A stretch of 14,681 nt of DNA from Niastella sp. (GTDB lineage: Bacteria; Bacteroidota; Bacteroidia; Chitinophagales; Chitinophagaceae): contig JAJKIL010000167.1 of assembly GCA_021154515.1 (NCBI GenBank), positions 1 through 14,681 of the forward strand, in the 5' to 3' direction. The notes below the pieces were generated by a model, which saw only the letters and a list, made by a program, of their open reading frames with translations, was not told the DNA's origin and ran no database searches. Position 1 is the stretch's first letter. Each line of letters opens with the position of its first letter. Made by a program: the position numbers and the translations under genes. Below, piece after piece: positions 13,647 to 14,681 of the stretch.

Positions 13647-13686
13647 CAGGGTGAGCCACCCGCCAGCTGGCGGGTGACCCACCCTG
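13647..13686. repeat. Two-tier 40-bp palindrome between zwf and pgl
   Basis: The inner arms CACCCGCCAG (13657-13666) and CTGGCGGGTG (13667-13676) are exact reverse complements meeting with no spacer. They are flanked by a 3-nt internal loop on each side and then outer arms CAGGGTG (13647-13653) and CACCCTG (13680-13686), also exact. On RNA this is a very stable hairpin in the zwf-pgl transcript. No T-run follows on the minus strand, so it is not a standard terminator. It looks like a REP-type dispersed palindrome or an mRNA-stability or attenuation element. Confidence 0.8.
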
Positions 13687-13715
13687 TAACGGTATTTTAA
13701 ACTTTGCCAATTGCC

Positions 13716-14681
13716 TTATACTCCTGCCTGCACACCCTGGTGGCTCTGAGGTAAGGTGATCCAGTTGCGGCCATCGCGGGCGATGAGCGCTTCTGCATCT
13801 TCGGGTCCCCAGCTATCGGGTGCATAGTTTGGAAAATCAACCGGTGATCTGCTTTCCCATGCTTCCTGGATGGGCATTACCACTTTCCATGCAGCTTCAA
13901 CCTGGTCGCTGCGCATAAACAGGGTAGCGTTGCCTTCCATAACATCCAGCAACAGGGTCTCATATGCTTCGGGATCATTATCGCCATAGGCTTCCTTATA
14001 ATTAAAGGTCATATCAACCGGGTTCAACGCTACGGTTTGTCCGGGGCGTTTTGCCTGGAAGCGTAAGCGAATATCCATTTGCGGCTGAATGCTGATCGTA
14101 AGCCTGTTGGGCCTCCAGGTTAATGCCGCTTCCGGCGGGAAAGCGAAATTGGGCGCCTGTTTAAATTGAATGGTGATAACGGTTGACTTTTCATGTAACC
14201 GTTTGCCGGTACGTACATAAATAGGGACATCCTGCCAGCGCCAGTTGTCGATATAGAATTTTACCGCTGCAAAAGTATCGGTAGGAGAGCTGGGATTTAT
14301 TTTATCCTCATTGCGATAGCCGGCTACTTTTTTACCCTGCATCCAGCCATCGGAGTACTGACCCCGCACGGCATACTTGTGCACTTCTTCCTTGCTGTAT
14401 TTGCGCAGGGCGTTCAGCACATCTACCTTTTTATTGCGGATCTCATTAGCGTCGAAAGATACGGGCGCTTCCATAGCCACCATACACAGCAATTGCAGAA
14501 TGTGGTTCTGCACCATGTCGCGCAGTGCGCCTGAGCGTTCGTAATAATCACCACGATTTTCGAGACCAACGGTTTCAGCGGCGGTGATCTGGATATGATC
14601 GATGTAGTTCCGGTTCCAGATCGGTTCAAACAGCGCATTGGCAAAACGCAAGGCCAGGATGTTTTGAACGGTTTCTTTTCC
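13716..14681 (-). CDS. zwf: Glucose-6-phosphate dehydrogenase, C-terminal part (runs off window)
   Basis: The last 321 residues of a protein usually about 490-510 aa are present, and the frame is open through the window's right edge. The fragment starts GKETVQNILALRFANALFEP, i.e. directly after the conserved catalytic DHYL motif, which lies outside. It includes RNYIDHIQITAAETVG and GALRDMVQNHILQLL (with the His of QNH as the general base position). VPIYVRTGKRLHEKST, a substrate-site segment, and ALNPVDMTFNYKEAYG follow. The product oxidises glucose-6-phosphate to the lactone with NADP+, and pgl then opens the lactone. Pgl is the next gene, 105 nt on. The sequence matches the bacterial zwf family closely. 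It cannot be judged whether an upstream gnd is present. Confidence 0.95.
   Translation of the reverse strand, partial: GKETVQNILALRFANALFEPIWNRNYIDHIQITAAETVGLENRGDYYERSGALRDMVQNHILQLLCMVAMEAPVSFDANEIRNKKVDVLNALRKYSKEEVHKYAVRGQYSDGWMQGKKVAGYRNEDKINPSSPTDTFAAVKFYIDNWRWQDVPIYVRTGKRLHEKSTVITIQFKQAPNFAFPPEAALTWRPNRLTISIQPQMDIRLRFQAKRPGQTVALNPVDMTFNYKEAYGDNDPEAYETLLLDVMEGNATLFMRSDQVEAAWKVVMPIQEAWESRSPVDFPNYAPDSWGPEDAEALIARDGRNWITLPQSHQGVQAGV

Overview
The window looks like chromosomal DNA from the phylum Bacteroidota, most likely the Chitinophagaceae/Sphingobacteriia side. This is inference from three things: start codons rarely have a Shine-Dalgarno sequence, several genes have upstream sequence resembling the Bacteroidota promoter (TTTG, about 20 nt, TAnnTTTG), and the protein sequences have the flavour of that group. 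Almost everything is housekeeping or ordinary accessory metabolism. The non-coding parts are the unusual ones.

Layout. 1-204 (minus) is the start of trmB, a tRNA methyltransferase. 225-586 (minus) holds two tandem tRNA-like RNAs followed by a rho-independent terminator. Both have a class II (Leu-like) body, an Asp-type GUC anticodon, G73 and very large variable arms (49 and 94 nt). This is the most novel-looking part of the window. 669-1209 (plus) is an Lrp/AsnC regulator with a perfect 14-bp palindrome in its promoter. 1288-1698 (plus) is a small lipoprotein with a terminator. 4840-1749 (minus) is a compact operon: alpha/beta hydrolase, family 2 membrane glycosyltransferase, and a DppC/OppC-type peptide transporter permease with a large extracytoplasmic insertion.

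4841-5570 has no gene. It carries a degenerate array with a period near 21 nt, then a promoter and a palindromic operator that abuts a MarR regulator (5571-6011). 6011-6257 has short TTGACNAG-type repeats, followed by a VLCAD-like acyl-CoA dehydrogenase (6258-8048) with a terminator. An inverted copy of the same repeat lies beyond the terminator and runs into a small membrane protein gene (8130-8339, minus).

8558-10785 (plus) is an apparent operon: dGTPase, a twin-arginine-signal Dabb-domain protein, and a DUF2251-like protein. 12575-10802 (minus) is an overlapping pair: a GtrB/DPM-type polyprenyl-phosphate glycosyltransferase followed by a polysaccharide deacetylase. Both probably act in cell-surface glycan assembly. 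14681-12888 (minus) is the oxidative pentose phosphate pair zwf (partial) then pgl, separated by a two-tier 40-bp palindrome.

The pairs that clearly work together are zwf/pgl (glucose-6-phosphate to 6-phosphogluconate, yielding NADPH) and the glycosyltransferase/deacetylase. MarR may control the acyl-CoA dehydrogenase, but the repeat tract between them leaves this unproven.
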